Positions 14,262 to 24,822 of a stretch of DNA of 64,000 bases are shown one piece after another. Source of the DNA: Sparassis latifolia (lineage: Eukaryota; Basidiomycota; Agaricomycetes; Polyporales; Sparassidaceae); contig CM031558.1 of the NCBI GenBank assembly GCA_018466975.1, forward strand, positions 1,488,001 through 1,552,000, read 5' to 3'. How positions within the stretch are numbered: the stretch's first letter is position 1; every line of letters begins with the position of its first letter. The notes under the pieces are model-generated. The model saw only the letters and a list, made by a program, of their open reading frames with translations. It did no database searches and was not told the origin of the DNA. The position numbers and the translations under genes are program-made.

Positions 14262-15665
14262 TACCATCTCCATAACATCCGTAGCTGTATTTCTATGTAG
14301 AGCGTGTTATACTTTACCTGTTGTTTTTATCCATCGATGACGGGAGTAATGACCATGCAGAACGGAGGAGCACGTACCGGTGGAGGGCTAGGCCGGGCAA
14401 CGGCATCAACAACGTGAAGGGCTCTCGTAAACCAGCAGCACCCTCGTTCACGGTCTCTCCCGCAGGTGGAATCCCGCGCGGTGCACCGTGGTGCAAGGAG
14501 TGGTGTCTTTCGCTCGAGGCGTCGATTTTTGACGTGAATTGGATATGCGAGGCATGTAGGCTTTTTTGGCAACCGTACTGAATGGCGACCGTACGCGTAC
14601 CCTGAGATCCCCGCCACGCGTGCACCGAGCAGCAGCACATCGCACGGATCTTTTGCTGATCCGCTGGTGTCCATGCGAGCTGAACGTGTTCTGTAGCGGC
14701 TACGTTGGAGACCCTATGGTATTGCCAACGGCGACTGTTACATAAATTATGTATTGTGCGGCTCAAGTGAATGAACCAACTTGGTACAATGAGATTAGAT
14801 AAGATCGCTTACGCGCGGATCTCAGGCACGATGCACAATGGCAGGCACGGCATCGCCAAGAAGCTTATCTGGAAACCCACAGGAATGCGATGACCGTGGT
14901 GAATGAGGGCTGTACGTGAGTTGGCGCGCGGAGACGCAAGAAGGAAAGAAGTGAGGTGGAATCGGTTTGCGCAGCGACTGCGCTGGGTTCGACGTGGACG
15001 AGGGAATTTGGAGGCGATTTCCGAACAGAAATGAGATAGCTGAGCGTGAGCTGACAGAATCACACTTGCAGGGGAAGCTAAATAAAGTTCGGCGGGGACT
15101 GTTCACATCCGGCCGGTGCCTGGAGACGACTGGGAGCATGAACCGGACGTGCCGGGCAGCCCGCGGAGGATGCGCGGGGACGCTGCGGAGAGGGCGGTGT
15201 CGGGAAGAGGTGCGCCGAGCGTGGTCCGGGACGATGAACGAGGGATCTCGAGCGAGCTAGGCAGAAAAGAAGCCGGCGGCACCTCGATTCGGGACGTCAC
15301 ATGGTGGGACCAGGAAGTAAGAAAGAGGAAGTTCGGTGGATGGATCCGTGAGGAGAAATTTGCGAGCGTGGTGGAGATGGAAGGGGAAGGAGAGAAGGTG
15401 GCGACAGAGGAGTCGGGAGAGAGAGGAGGCAGTGTCCCAGCGTCGGGAGAGAGCTGACGGCAAACTGACGGTGAGAAGGTGCGTCCGAGACCGGGTCGTG
15501 GCCAGGCTGCACCGCGTACTCTTGATCGACGCGCCAAACAACAGATTCGATACCTGCTTGTCGCGGCGCGTCTATATGTCACATGCATTCTTCATAGCAA
15601 CTCCCTTCATCCCTCTCTTTCTTTCTTTCTCTCCATCTCCAGCTGTCTCCGCCCTCTCCCTGTTC
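14262..15665. other. intergenic, 1.4 kb, bZIP upstream region
   Basis: No supported gene. Purine-rich plus-strand sequence and the complementary pyrimidine runs create several long but low-complexity frames on both strands. The last part contains CT-rich tracts, common just upstream of basidiomycete start codons, and probably serves as the bZIP promoter. Confidence 0.45.
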
Positions 15666-16712
15666 ATGTCGTCCAAACGCGGTCGCAAACGGAACGACAA
15701 TCTCCCTCCAAACCGCGCACGCGATGTCCAGAGAGCGTTCCGCGCTCGTCGCGCTGCCCATCTCGAGGTCAGCCTTCCGTTCCGCAAATTTTTCCTCCGA
15801 CGCCACCCAACCGCTCACCCCTTCTTTCTACAGGCATTGGAACAGAGAGTGGCTGAGCTGGAGGATGAGAATAATGCATTGCGAGCTGCTCTCAACCTCC
15901 CGCCGGCGAACAGGGCTCCGTTGGGCAAAGGTCCTACCGGAAAGGACAAACCGAAATCCCATATCCCCGGCCTTCAAACGTCGCAATCGTCCACCTCGTC
16001 CCTGCCACCCATCTCCGCGCTGCCGCATATATCTCCTACCATCTCCAACACCCGCACCGACTCACCATCCTCCGCCTCCGACACTAGAACACAGTCGCTT
16101 TCTCCGACCGTGGTCGGTGCTACCCTCGCACAGGCCAACCAGTCTGTTGTGCCCACATTGGAGTCCGCGAACTGGCCGGAGTCCATGTTTATGGAGAAAG
16201 ACCAGCCGGAAGCGTCGACGTCGACGTCCTCCGGGTACGCTATGCCCTCGGTCGTGTCTGCCTCGTCCTCCTACCCGCCTTCCACGTCCAGACAGACATT
16301 CCCGGAGATGTATCTGCAATCTGTCACCCAAAATTACCCGCATACAGCAGATAGGCCCATGGGCACCGAAACTTACTCCTCACATTTCACCACCGTGCGC
16401 GATGAGCGGCGGACGTTTCCGTATTCGCAAGCTGCATTTCCTCCTCATGCCCCCCCGATGCATTCGCAGTCCCCACATCTACCCCCCGTGTCGTCCGCTA
16501 TGGCCCCGCAGGGCGGGAGTCTATCAATTCCATCGCCTCTATCATACACACACAGACGATCGATTACCGAGCCCCAGGGGTATCGGAACATGCTGCCGCA
16601 GATGCGGCAGGCGCCGCCTCCGCCAATACGCCTGCCGTCGCCCTCCATGTTGCCGCAGTCGAATGCGCCAAATTCCGTCTACGACGCGCGCAAAAATGAT
16701 CGGATGCACTGA
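15666..16712 (+). CDS. bZIP transcription factor, Yap-like, atypical basic region
   Basis: A putative nuclear DNA-binding regulator. The N-terminus is basic (MSSKRGRKRND). The basic region reads RARDVQRAFRARRAAHLE and runs into a leucine zipper, ALEQRVAELEDENNALRAAL, that matches Yap/Pap1-type factors once the 66-nt intron at 15768-15833 is removed. That intron is a multiple of three and has no stop, so a raw frame reads through it. The remainder (about 270 residues) is Ser/Pro/Thr rich and probably disordered. In Yap factors the base-contacting Asn lies four residues before the Gln of QRAFR; here that position is Ala and the nearest Asn is two residues further away. No Cys-rich redox domain was seen. 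Start at 15666 is preferred; earlier in-frame Met codons lie in low-complexity sequence. Confidence 0.82.
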   Translation: MSSKRGRKRNDNLPPNRARDVQRAFRARRAAHLEVSLPFRKFFLRRHPTAHPFFLQALEQRVAELEDENNALRAALNLPPANRAPLGKGPTGKDKPKSHIPGLQTSQSSTSSLPPISALPHISPTISNTRTDSPSSASDTRTQSLSPTVVGATLAQANQSVVPTLESANWPESMFMEKDQPEASTSTSSGYAMPSVVSASSSYPPSTSRQTFPEMYLQSVTQNYPHTADRPMGTETYSSHFTTVRDERRTFPYSQAAFPPHAPPMHSQSPHLPPVSSAMAPQGGSLSIPSPLSYTHRRSITEPQGYRNMLPQMRQAPPPPIRLPSPSMLPQSNAPNSVYDARKNDRMH

Positions 16713-17562
16713 TTTTTGAACAAGTATATTTCTGTCCGTCGCATTTTGTTGTCATCCACCAGTTATCGAAGGACCGTCGTATCTTGGAGACATGTTGTAT
16801 CGCTACTCAAAGTCCGGTCCCGTGCTGCAGCCGCTATCCCCGCACCTGTACAGCTGCTATCTACTAACGTCTCAGTACTTCGGGTCTATATAATCCCCGC
16901 AATACACTCAGGAGCGACAACTCCGAGTTGTGCCCGTAGCGCCGATAATACTGTCGCCTCAGTCTGTACGCAGAAGAATACGAGTTACAACGAATGTACC
17001 GATGCGGCTGCTCCCATGGACGAATGCGCGCCCCGGGATTTGCCTCGCCTGTGGCAACGGGAAGACGTCGACATGTGAGAATCTCATCTCCGTCCGTCGC
17101 AGGGCATTTCTCGCGTAATGATGCATGCATTACGAGCTCTCGTACGGTCAACCGGAGTCAGCAGTGCTATCAACATTCAAAGGGACTCTAAATAAACGCT
17201 CGGCAGCGCTGGTATCATACATGAATAAGGTGCTCTAGGCGCGGAAGCAGCGGTCGTTTCAGTCTATTATACTCACTATCGACTCCGTGCGGTGGAAAAG
17301 AAGGGTCGAGCACGGCACCCACTGCGGCGAAGCCCCGAAATGACCGAGACACCCTTCCGAGAGACTGAGCGTACATTCTAAGACCCCCACGCACGTCGTC
17401 CGTGGGCGAAAGCGAGCTGGAGTGATCTGGGGTAGCGACGCGGGGCTGGGTGGCGCGATGCAATCAGCGCTGCAAGCGAGTGTAGTGACAGAGAACGTAC
17501 ATAAAGCTTCGAGAGATCCGGACATTAAATAAATTAAGTTGATCGTGTCGTGTCTTGTCCAC
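16713..17562. other. 3' intergenic between convergent bZIP and UNG genes
   Basis: About 850 bases between two convergent stop codons. The frames here are short, and I see no gene, RNA or repeat. Confidence 0.4.
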
Positions 17563-19143
17563 TCATAGTTTGCACCAGTCCACGCGACCCTCTGACCCGT
17601 ATTTTTCTTCGAGCCATTTGTTTGCTTTCTTGAAGTGGCCGTTGCCAAAGAAACCTCTGCTGGCGCTCAAAGGCGATGGGTGCTGCGAGAATATGTGCAC
17701 GGTCAGTATGCATCCATCACTCAGGGCCGGTACTGGAACGGACGGGGGTGCAGGCACTCACCGCGCTGCTCAAAATGAGGTGTCTCTTCTGCAGAAAGTG
17801 CGAAACGACATCAGCAGCGGCGTCTACAGGGTGTTCCGAGAGGATCCGGGCCTACCTTATCCAGCTTCGCTACTCGTTTCGCGGCCCAGGCCCCCCAGGC
17901 CAGAAAGACGATGCCTCGACCGCGCCCGCCCGTGCCAGACGAGAGATTAGCGCCGCCGTATCTGTCTACGACGTCGACCACTCGGTCTGTGAATTCCTCC
18001 CAGCCCTTATTGGAGTGAGACCCCGCCTCGCCGGCCTTGACCGTCAGGCAGGTGTTCAGTAGAAGGACACCGTTCTCCGCCCACGCCGTGAGATTCCTGT
18101 GCAGGGGCGGGCACGCGTCCGTCAGTGGCGCTGTTGTCGGCAATAGAAGGGAACACGCTCACCCATGCTTGGGAGGCTCAAACTCAGGATACTCGGACCT
18201 GATTTCTGTATAGATCTTTACGACGCAAGGGCATCAGCGCGCATGCTCGTCGAGAAGGGTGCGAGGAGGCAGGATGACTCACGTTTCGCAGAGAAGGAGG
18301 TATACCGACTCCCTGGGGAACTGAGAAGCAGAGCCCTATGGAGATTGAGTGTGGTTTCAGGAAGTCTGAAGTTAGGTATTCGCCGTACCGTGCGCTTGAC
18401 CAGGGCCGTGATAGGGATCTTGGCCAATGATGACAACCTTTACGCGACCCAGAGGTGTCAAGTTGGACCAGGAATAGATGTTTCTCGCTGGGAAGGTTTA
18501 ATTTTGTGACGTCGTTAGGCGCCGCAGAACTCACGGGCGGGGTATACTTTCAATGACTTGGCACTGTCATTTGGGCCCTTGACGCCCGCGTCGGAAAGGA
18601 ATCGCTTAAGCTGGAGGAAGTAGGGCTTTCTGATCTCGTCCTTGAGCATCTTCAACCTATGAAGACCGATAAGCCCACGCGGTGGGGCACGGGTGACGCG
18701 GAGGGTGGAAAGGTTACTTGCCAGCTCTTGCCCAGTGTCTCACATTCGAGAGAAAGAAGGGTCTTTTCTTCATCTGACAGCGTGTCCTGGTACGCGGACA
18801 GTGAGAACGGAATGGAGTTGAGGGATTTGGCCGAGCCGGAGCTTGAGTTGGACATGGAGCCGACGCTAGAGGCGGTGCTTGAGCTGGCGAGTTTAATCTT
18901 CTTTGAAGCGGGGCCCGCGGTGGCCGAGGCAGTGGAGAACATGTCCATGAGAGTGAGCTGTCGCTTCAAGGTCGCTGGGGCGGAGGACTTGGCTTCGCCG
19001 ATGGTGACTTTAGTGGCCACCGTGACAGCGGCGTCGGTAGAACCGACCTCCGCCTTGGGGCTGTCCTGCTTCTCTGTCTTTTTGAAGACAGCGTCGGAAG
19101 CATCGAGGTCCTCGAGATAAACGACGCGTCCTGTGCCACTCAT
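17563..19143 (-). CDS. UNG1: uracil-DNA glycosylase (family 1, UNG)
   Basis: Removes uracil from DNA at the first step of base excision repair. The catalytic water-activating motif is GQDPYHGP, followed by [23 protein letters not shown] and [13 protein letters not shown] with the catalytic His. Before the catalytic core is a ~110-residue Ser/Ala-rich linker with a PCNA-interacting-peptide-like motif, [10 protein letters not shown]. Several introns interrupt the core. The start at 19143 ([14 protein letters not shown]) gives a nuclear-type form. An upstream in-frame Met at 19251 would add 36 Arg/Ser-rich residues that look like a mitochondrial presequence, as in dual-targeted UNG proteins. The end, WCKL, matches the expected C-terminus. 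No missing residue was seen. Confidence 0.93.
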
Positions 19144-19213
19144 AGCCCGTGAGAGAGAGCGAATTTCCAAGAAAGAGGAAGAAGAGTGAGTTGGAGAATG
19201 AGCGCGCGACGCG

Positions 19214-19219
19214 ACGCGT
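19214..19219. promoter_or_regulatory. ACGCGT (MCB-like) site upstream of UNG
   Basis: A palindromic ACGCGT lies 71 bases upstream of the nuclear-form ATG, and a CCACGTGG palindrome lies at 19238-19245. ACGCGT is the MBF cell-cycle box in yeast, where DNA repair genes use it. If translation starts at 19251, both lie in coding sequence, so a regulatory role is inferred only. Confidence 0.4.
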
Positions 19220-19686
19220 CGCCTGATCGTGCGCACGCCACGTGGTACCATGCCGCGATCCCGCTCGTTTGCCCATTCAGACTGAGCCTGTTTGCATGGA
19301 AGATGCCACTCAACGCTGATTATACACGAAATGAAGAGAATCTCTCTGCAATCGATCTCGTTGGTGCGTGAACTCAGTAAGCAGAAACAGCGCAGACTGT
19401 AAGTATTTCCGAGTCTTCCGGAGCCGCATCATAGTCTGGTGTCACGTGCACCACTCACTTAGTCTGGGATAATAGAAAAAGAAAAAGAAAATCGCAGGTT
19501 AAGAGAGACAGTGTGACAACGTCGACACCTGATTTGCTGTCATGCATGGTCAGTCCTAGCTATATATCGATATCGGTCAGTGCAGCCTCATGAGTCAAAT
19601 TTCCGAGTGTATTTTCTTTTTCTTAAGAGGGCACTTAACTGACTTAAATGGACTTACGGTCCTTATTTAAGGACATAAGGACAAAA

Positions 19687-20469
19687 CACAAGGCGCATTC
19701 CACCTTTTTTCCTGGGGAAAAACCTGGGGAAAACGACAAAATAAGTCTCCGGGAAATATCCAGGAAAAACTGTGAGAAAACAATAGTGTAAATCCTGGGG
19801 AAAAACCGTGACCCAGAAAAAGCAAAGATTTCTCGGACCGCATACCTCTTCATCAGCAAAAGTCAACTCTTGCTTACCCAAATTATTCCCTTGATCGAGG
19901 AAATTTTAAGGAGATCCTCTTGCTTACCCAAATTATTCACCTTTTTTCCCGAGGAAATAACTTGGAAAAAGGAAATCAACAAATTTTAAGGAGAAAATAA
20001 AAGAACAAAGCATTTCCGCAGTTTTTCCACTGGAAATAAGTTGGTCGCCAAATATGGTAGTTTTGTCCTTGACATGTTGGCATGTCCAGTTGCCTATTTG
20101 GCAACTTATTTCCAAGGGAAAATCCGTGAGAATGTTTTGTTCTTTTCTCACTTTTTTCTCGAGGTTTTTCCTCTGAAAATATATTATTGATTTCCATGCT
20201 TTTTGCTAGGTTATTTCCAATGGATAAAAGTGGTAATGCTTCCTGTGAAGGGAGCTAACCAAGAGTTGACTTTTCCTGATGTTGCAGAAATCCCGATTTG
20301 GAAACAAAGGTTTTTTCTCCAAGAAATCTGTTGCTTTTTCTGGGTCATGGTTTTTCCCCAGGATTTACACTATTGTTTTCTCACATTTTTTCCCTGATAT
20401 TTCCCGGAGACTTACTTTGTCGTTTTCCCCAGGTTTTTCCCCAGGAAAAAAGGTGGAATGCGCCTTGTG
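19687..20469. repeat. AT-rich palindromic repeat with nested second repeat
   Basis: The left arm (about 19687-19873) is the inverted copy, with small indels, of the right arm (about 20259-20469). Outer ends read ACAAGGCGCATTCCACC and GGTGGAATGCGCCTTGT. The centre, about 19936-20240, closely matches one arm of the palindrome at 46279-47408, so one repeat seems inserted into another or the families share a core. No transposase frame is present. A non-autonomous foldback or MITE-like element is the likely class. Target-site duplications were not clear. Confidence 0.75.
19867..19938. repeat. 22-bp direct repeat pair inside the palindromic element
   Basis: CTCTTGCTTACCCAAATTAT plus TC occurs exactly at 19867-19888 and again at 19917-19938, offset by 50 bases. 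The second copy sits just before the nested repeat, so it may mark a local duplication at its insertion. Confidence 0.7.
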
Positions 20470-21327
20470 AAAAGGCTTAAGCCATATTCCCTGAGTGTCT
20501 GAAATTGGACTTATTGAAACTTATTTGAACACTTATGGCCTTAAGTAAGAGTTACCAGACCGAAAAGTCTAAATAAGTCCCCAAGAAAAAGTTGGGTTTT
20601 CCTTGTGGCCTTCTTGTTGCCGATGGCTCTTCCGCAGGGAAGGTCCCCCCGAAGCCGTGCAGAGCACCTCCTGGATGCAATTTCCGATCTGGCAAGAATT
20701 TATTTGAAAGATAGAGTGAATAAGTTAAGGATAAGTGCTTCTGCTTCTAAGTGACTTATCCACAAGTTATTGTAGGAATAACAAACTTATTGGAAAGTTA
20801 TGTCTACTTCATGATATGTTTCAAATATTTTTAGCATAGGCTGTCTCAGATTACTGAAGACTCTATGTTTACAATGAATTCACAATAAATGTGAGCAGCT
20901 TATTGAATGATGCACCCAGTGCCTGCTCTGCCGTTGCTGCACGGAAGTCAGGAACAACGAGCAAATTATTTTCTGCAACATTGCGGTTCGGCATTTTCCG
21001 AACGAAATCGTGCTAATACTACGCTCAGTTTAAGGGCGCCAGTACCAGACGTTGTAATCCTGTCCTCACCACTCAAAAAGGGTTGTCTGCCAGACATCTC
21101 CTGGAAATAAGCAGACTCGACTGATACTCTGCTTTAACCTCAGGATATCCAGTACGCACAATACTAGGCTGCGTGCGACCCCTGCATAGCAGACTACTCT
21201 CTGCGCAATCACCGAGAGGTGGTTCCCATGCCAAGTTGCCATTCTTCTAATAACGCCTATCACGCTGCCTCGCTCACCTTCCTCCCCGTCACCACCGCCT
21301 TCAGCCAAACAGGCTCCCGGGCGCAGT
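20470..21327. other. intergenic, AT-rich, no gene seen
   Basis: Flank of the palindromic repeat with weakly repeated ACTTA/TTAAG-like words, then the 5' region of the dolichol kinase gene. No coding signal is seen. Confidence 0.4.
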
Positions 21328-24300
21328 GATGCCTCCAGAAAAGCCCAGGTTACCGCCCGGCGCCAGTCAGGTACGCCTTTGCTAGCATCCAAATCTCAAC
21401 AGGAGTGGAGCTCAAGCTACCAGGCGGGGTCCTCTGGGTAAGCGCGTTCCCGTTATATTCGTGCCTCGTTAGCATGACGTGAATTGCTGCAGTTCCGAGT
21501 CTGACACGAGCACGGACGACGACGACACGGACGATGGCCGTCAAGAGTTGCGAGGCAGGCCTGTCTCTCCGAGTTTTATCGTGAACGGCAAGAGATATAT
21601 CGATAGTGCTGGACTGCCCTCTAAGCGATCACCGAGTGCTCGTCCTATACCCCCGCGCCGCGGCTCGAGCCCGAGCAGCGCGGTCAAGCTGCACGGGCGC
21701 AGGACATTCACTCGTTCACGTTCTCCGGCGATGCTGCCTCCAACTGGCGCTGGTGCGAACGGCCATACCCTTCCGCATCGGACGGCGTCACCATCACTTT
21801 TCTCTCGTCCTAAACATAACTCTGTCAACATCTCTCAGCTTCGCACACTACTACCCAGCACGTTGTGCATCAATATACGACTTCCATTTTCTACAACGCA
21901 ATGGAGAGCATCGGTGGACGTCCGTCAATTACTCGAGAATTTCCTCCTCATGGGTTCCCTGGCATATGCCTCGGTCAAGATTGAGAGTCGCGCGGGCGAC
22001 GCGCTCTCTCCCGACATGTGGATATCAATAGGTACGACAGCGTCGTAGTCAACGTCCTTTGTCTCTCACGTCTGGCTGCAGAACTTGCACTACTCACAAT
22101 CGCATCACTTATTTATTATTTGTTAACTCGGGTCTCATGGGTAAAAGTAACACCATCTTCTGGTACTGTAGCTACTTCTCCTCAGGCCGAGCGGCCTGCA
22201 TCTCCTCGTCTAACGGACCGTGAGAGCAGGCGCCAAGCAGCCGCTTTAGTTAATAATGCATTCAAGACCGGACCATTTGGGTTTATATGGATGACCGTGC
22301 CGAAAAACTATCGGTGCGTCACCATACCATCCGCGGTTGTCGAATCGTACCAACGCGTGTCTTCCTGCAGAGATTCGGCTGACGATGGTATGATCACTGC
22401 GGTGTCGATTGGGCCGCTTGTTGCGTCTGCACTGTTGTACTTGTCACTACAAGCTGCTTCCACCTCTCCTCCCACAGACCCGCTTCCGCCGATGTGGCGC
22501 ATAGAACCGCCGAAGCTCTTGCACCATCCCGAGCATCCTCTCTCCTCCCTAGACGCTCTCATCCTCTCTCGCCGGAGCGTGGTCAGTCAGGCGACGTTCT
22601 GCTCGACTATCCTTTTTGTCCATGTGTGCGCGTCGTGGATGACCGAGGCGCGTCACCGGCGCAAGGTACAAGTGCCTGACGGCGAGGTAAGCTCTGTTCC
22701 CCGAAGGGAGAGCCTGAGGACGTATTTGTATACCCTCTTTACGTGCTCAGTGACCTTGTGGATCCTATGTGTGCGCATCGCGCTGTCGGAGATGAAATTA
22801 GGGATATGGCAGAGTAGGCTTTACCACTTTGAGCGTCGTAGTGCATCACTGAGATTGGGTTTGGTTGCAGATATGACTTATCTCGAGGTCGTCGTAAGCT
22901 CGATGTTCTTCCAGTTTTCTCTGTACGTCTCGCTCCGCGTCGCGCACCACGGGCTCACCCTCGGAGAGCTGGGCCTCATCTGCTTCGGTGCAACGGTGTT
23001 GTTCATGGAGATGATGAATATTACCATCGCCCGAGTGTGTCCTCTTTTTGAGTTCGATTCTCGGAGTTCTAATGCCGTTGTAGATATGGCCGATCACCAC
23101 TCCGTTCATTAAGACGTACCGGCTCCCGACCCCGCTCCTGCTCTTCCAGATTGCGCTGATACCCGGATCGCTCCTCGTGGGCTTCCTCCTCTCTCCGCTC
23201 CTCTATCTCTCCCGCCACATCGCGCAGCGCCCCGTGCGCCGCCTGCGATATCCGGAGCAAAAGCAGCAACACCGCCGGTTGCTCGCGTTGAGTTTCTACC
23301 TCGGGACCGTGCTCATCGTCGGTGGACTGCTAGGCTTGTGGACGCGATGGTGCCTGGGAAATCGCGATCCCTGGCTATGGGTTCTCTTCTGGGTCCTCGA
23401 AGGCAGAAAGAAGTGGAGTCGGCCCGCGTTGCTGGCGTACTGGGCGGCGTTGGTGAGTGTTAGTGTCGCTGGATGGAACAGGCAACTGGCGCGGTCGCGA
23501 CGGTATCGGCCCCGGAACGTCATGAGCAGCACGGGGGAATTTCTACTCGCACACCATAGTTCGCTGGATACTGGACGCGGGGCGAGCAACGCGGGGGAGC
23601 TCAGCGATCTGAGCGCCCCGCCGACGCCGACGGTGGAGTCGGCTGGGCCACTGGGGCTGAGCTTCCCGAACCTGCCCAATGGGGCGAACATGTCGAACTT
23701 CGGGACAGACCTGATGGACGCGGCGGACAAGCACGTGCCGCTGCTGAAGCTGAACGCGCGGCGCAAGTTCTTTCACGCGCTCGCGGTAGTGATGTTTCTG
23801 CCCGGGGTGGCGGTCGACGTGCGTACCTGATGGAGTGATCGTCGCGCGCGCTCACGGGACTGAATTTACAGCCGGCCTTCATGCACTTGTCGTTCAGCGC
23901 GGCGTTCGCGCTGTTCGTGTTCGCGGAGTACGTGCGCTACTATGCGCTGTACCCGTTCGGCGCATCGGTGCACCTGTTCATGAACGAGTTCCTGGACCAG
24001 AAGGACAGCGGTACGGCGATCCTGAGCCACTTTTACCTGCTGGTCGGGTGTGCGAGCTCGGTGTGGTTCGAGGGGTGAGCTTCGCGCCGACTTGTCCATT
24101 GACCGTGCTGACGTCACCTGTAGACGATCGCAGTTACTCCAATATACCGGGATCCTGGTATTGGGCGTGGGGGACGCATTGGTAAATACGTTTGTGCTCT
24201 TTTCATGCGATTGCTGCTGATGCTTGGCGGCAGGCTTCCATCGTAGGCAAACGACTCGGTCTGCATCGCTGGCTGGCGACATGCCCGAAGACGGTGGAAG

Positions 24301-24557
24301 GGAGCGCTGCGTTCGCGGCGTCGATAGTCGCGTGTGCGTGGCTTCTGCGGGTATGTGGGTACACGGAGAACTTTTCGGTACGTCGGCAGCCGACCTGTGG
24401 AGTGGAACGGGCTGACTCACTCGCCGCTTCTTTGCAGGTACTGCGGTACGCGGTGGTGACGATCTTGTCAGGCGCGCTGGAAGCGTTCTCGATGCAGAAC
24501 GACAATGTCGTGCTACCGGTGTATATGTGGGCGATGCTTGTATTCGGGGATGTGTAG
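21328..24557 (+). CDS. SEC59: dolichol kinase (Sec59 family)
   Basis: A polytopic ER enzyme that phosphorylates dolichol with CTP to make dolichyl phosphate, the lipid carrier for N-glycosylation, O-mannosylation and GPI anchors. The C-terminal catalytic region is clear: RKFFHALAVVMFLPG, FAEYVRYYALYPFG, the CTP-binding-type GVGDALASIVGKRLG and KTVEGSAAF. More than ten hydrophobic segments precede or surround it. The N-terminus (first ~110 residues) is acidic then Ser/Pro/Arg rich. The last exons are split by introns of about 50-60 nt. The start is uncertain: an ATG at 21328 would need a very short (32-nt) intron before EWSSSYQAGSS, which then joins SESDTSTDDDD in frame. The body of the gene is secure. 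Confidence 0.85.
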
Positions 24558-24822
24558 ATCTTCGTAAATAGCGAATTATTGATTACTAGGAAACCCGAAT
24601 GGGAGAGGAGTGTGTCGGAGTTTGGAAGTACTAGTGACGTCCTGGAGAGCCTGGATCAAGGCCGCATTGCCTGCAGACCAGGTGCAGTACATAGTACTCC
24701 ACGGCCCTGTTTACAGATGTCCTTCTCCTCTATCCATCTCTCTTCGTCCAACCTGCTCATTGTTGAACTCGTGCGCGACGTCTAGCTGTTGATCACGCCG
24801 TGCCCATCGTGCAGGCCGATTC

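Noticed and set aside
15336..15665. Longer bZIP protein starting at 15336
   Set aside because: The extra 110 residues are Arg/Glu-rich low complexity from a purine-rich tract followed by a CT-rich leader; MSSKRGRKRND at 15666 is the natural start.
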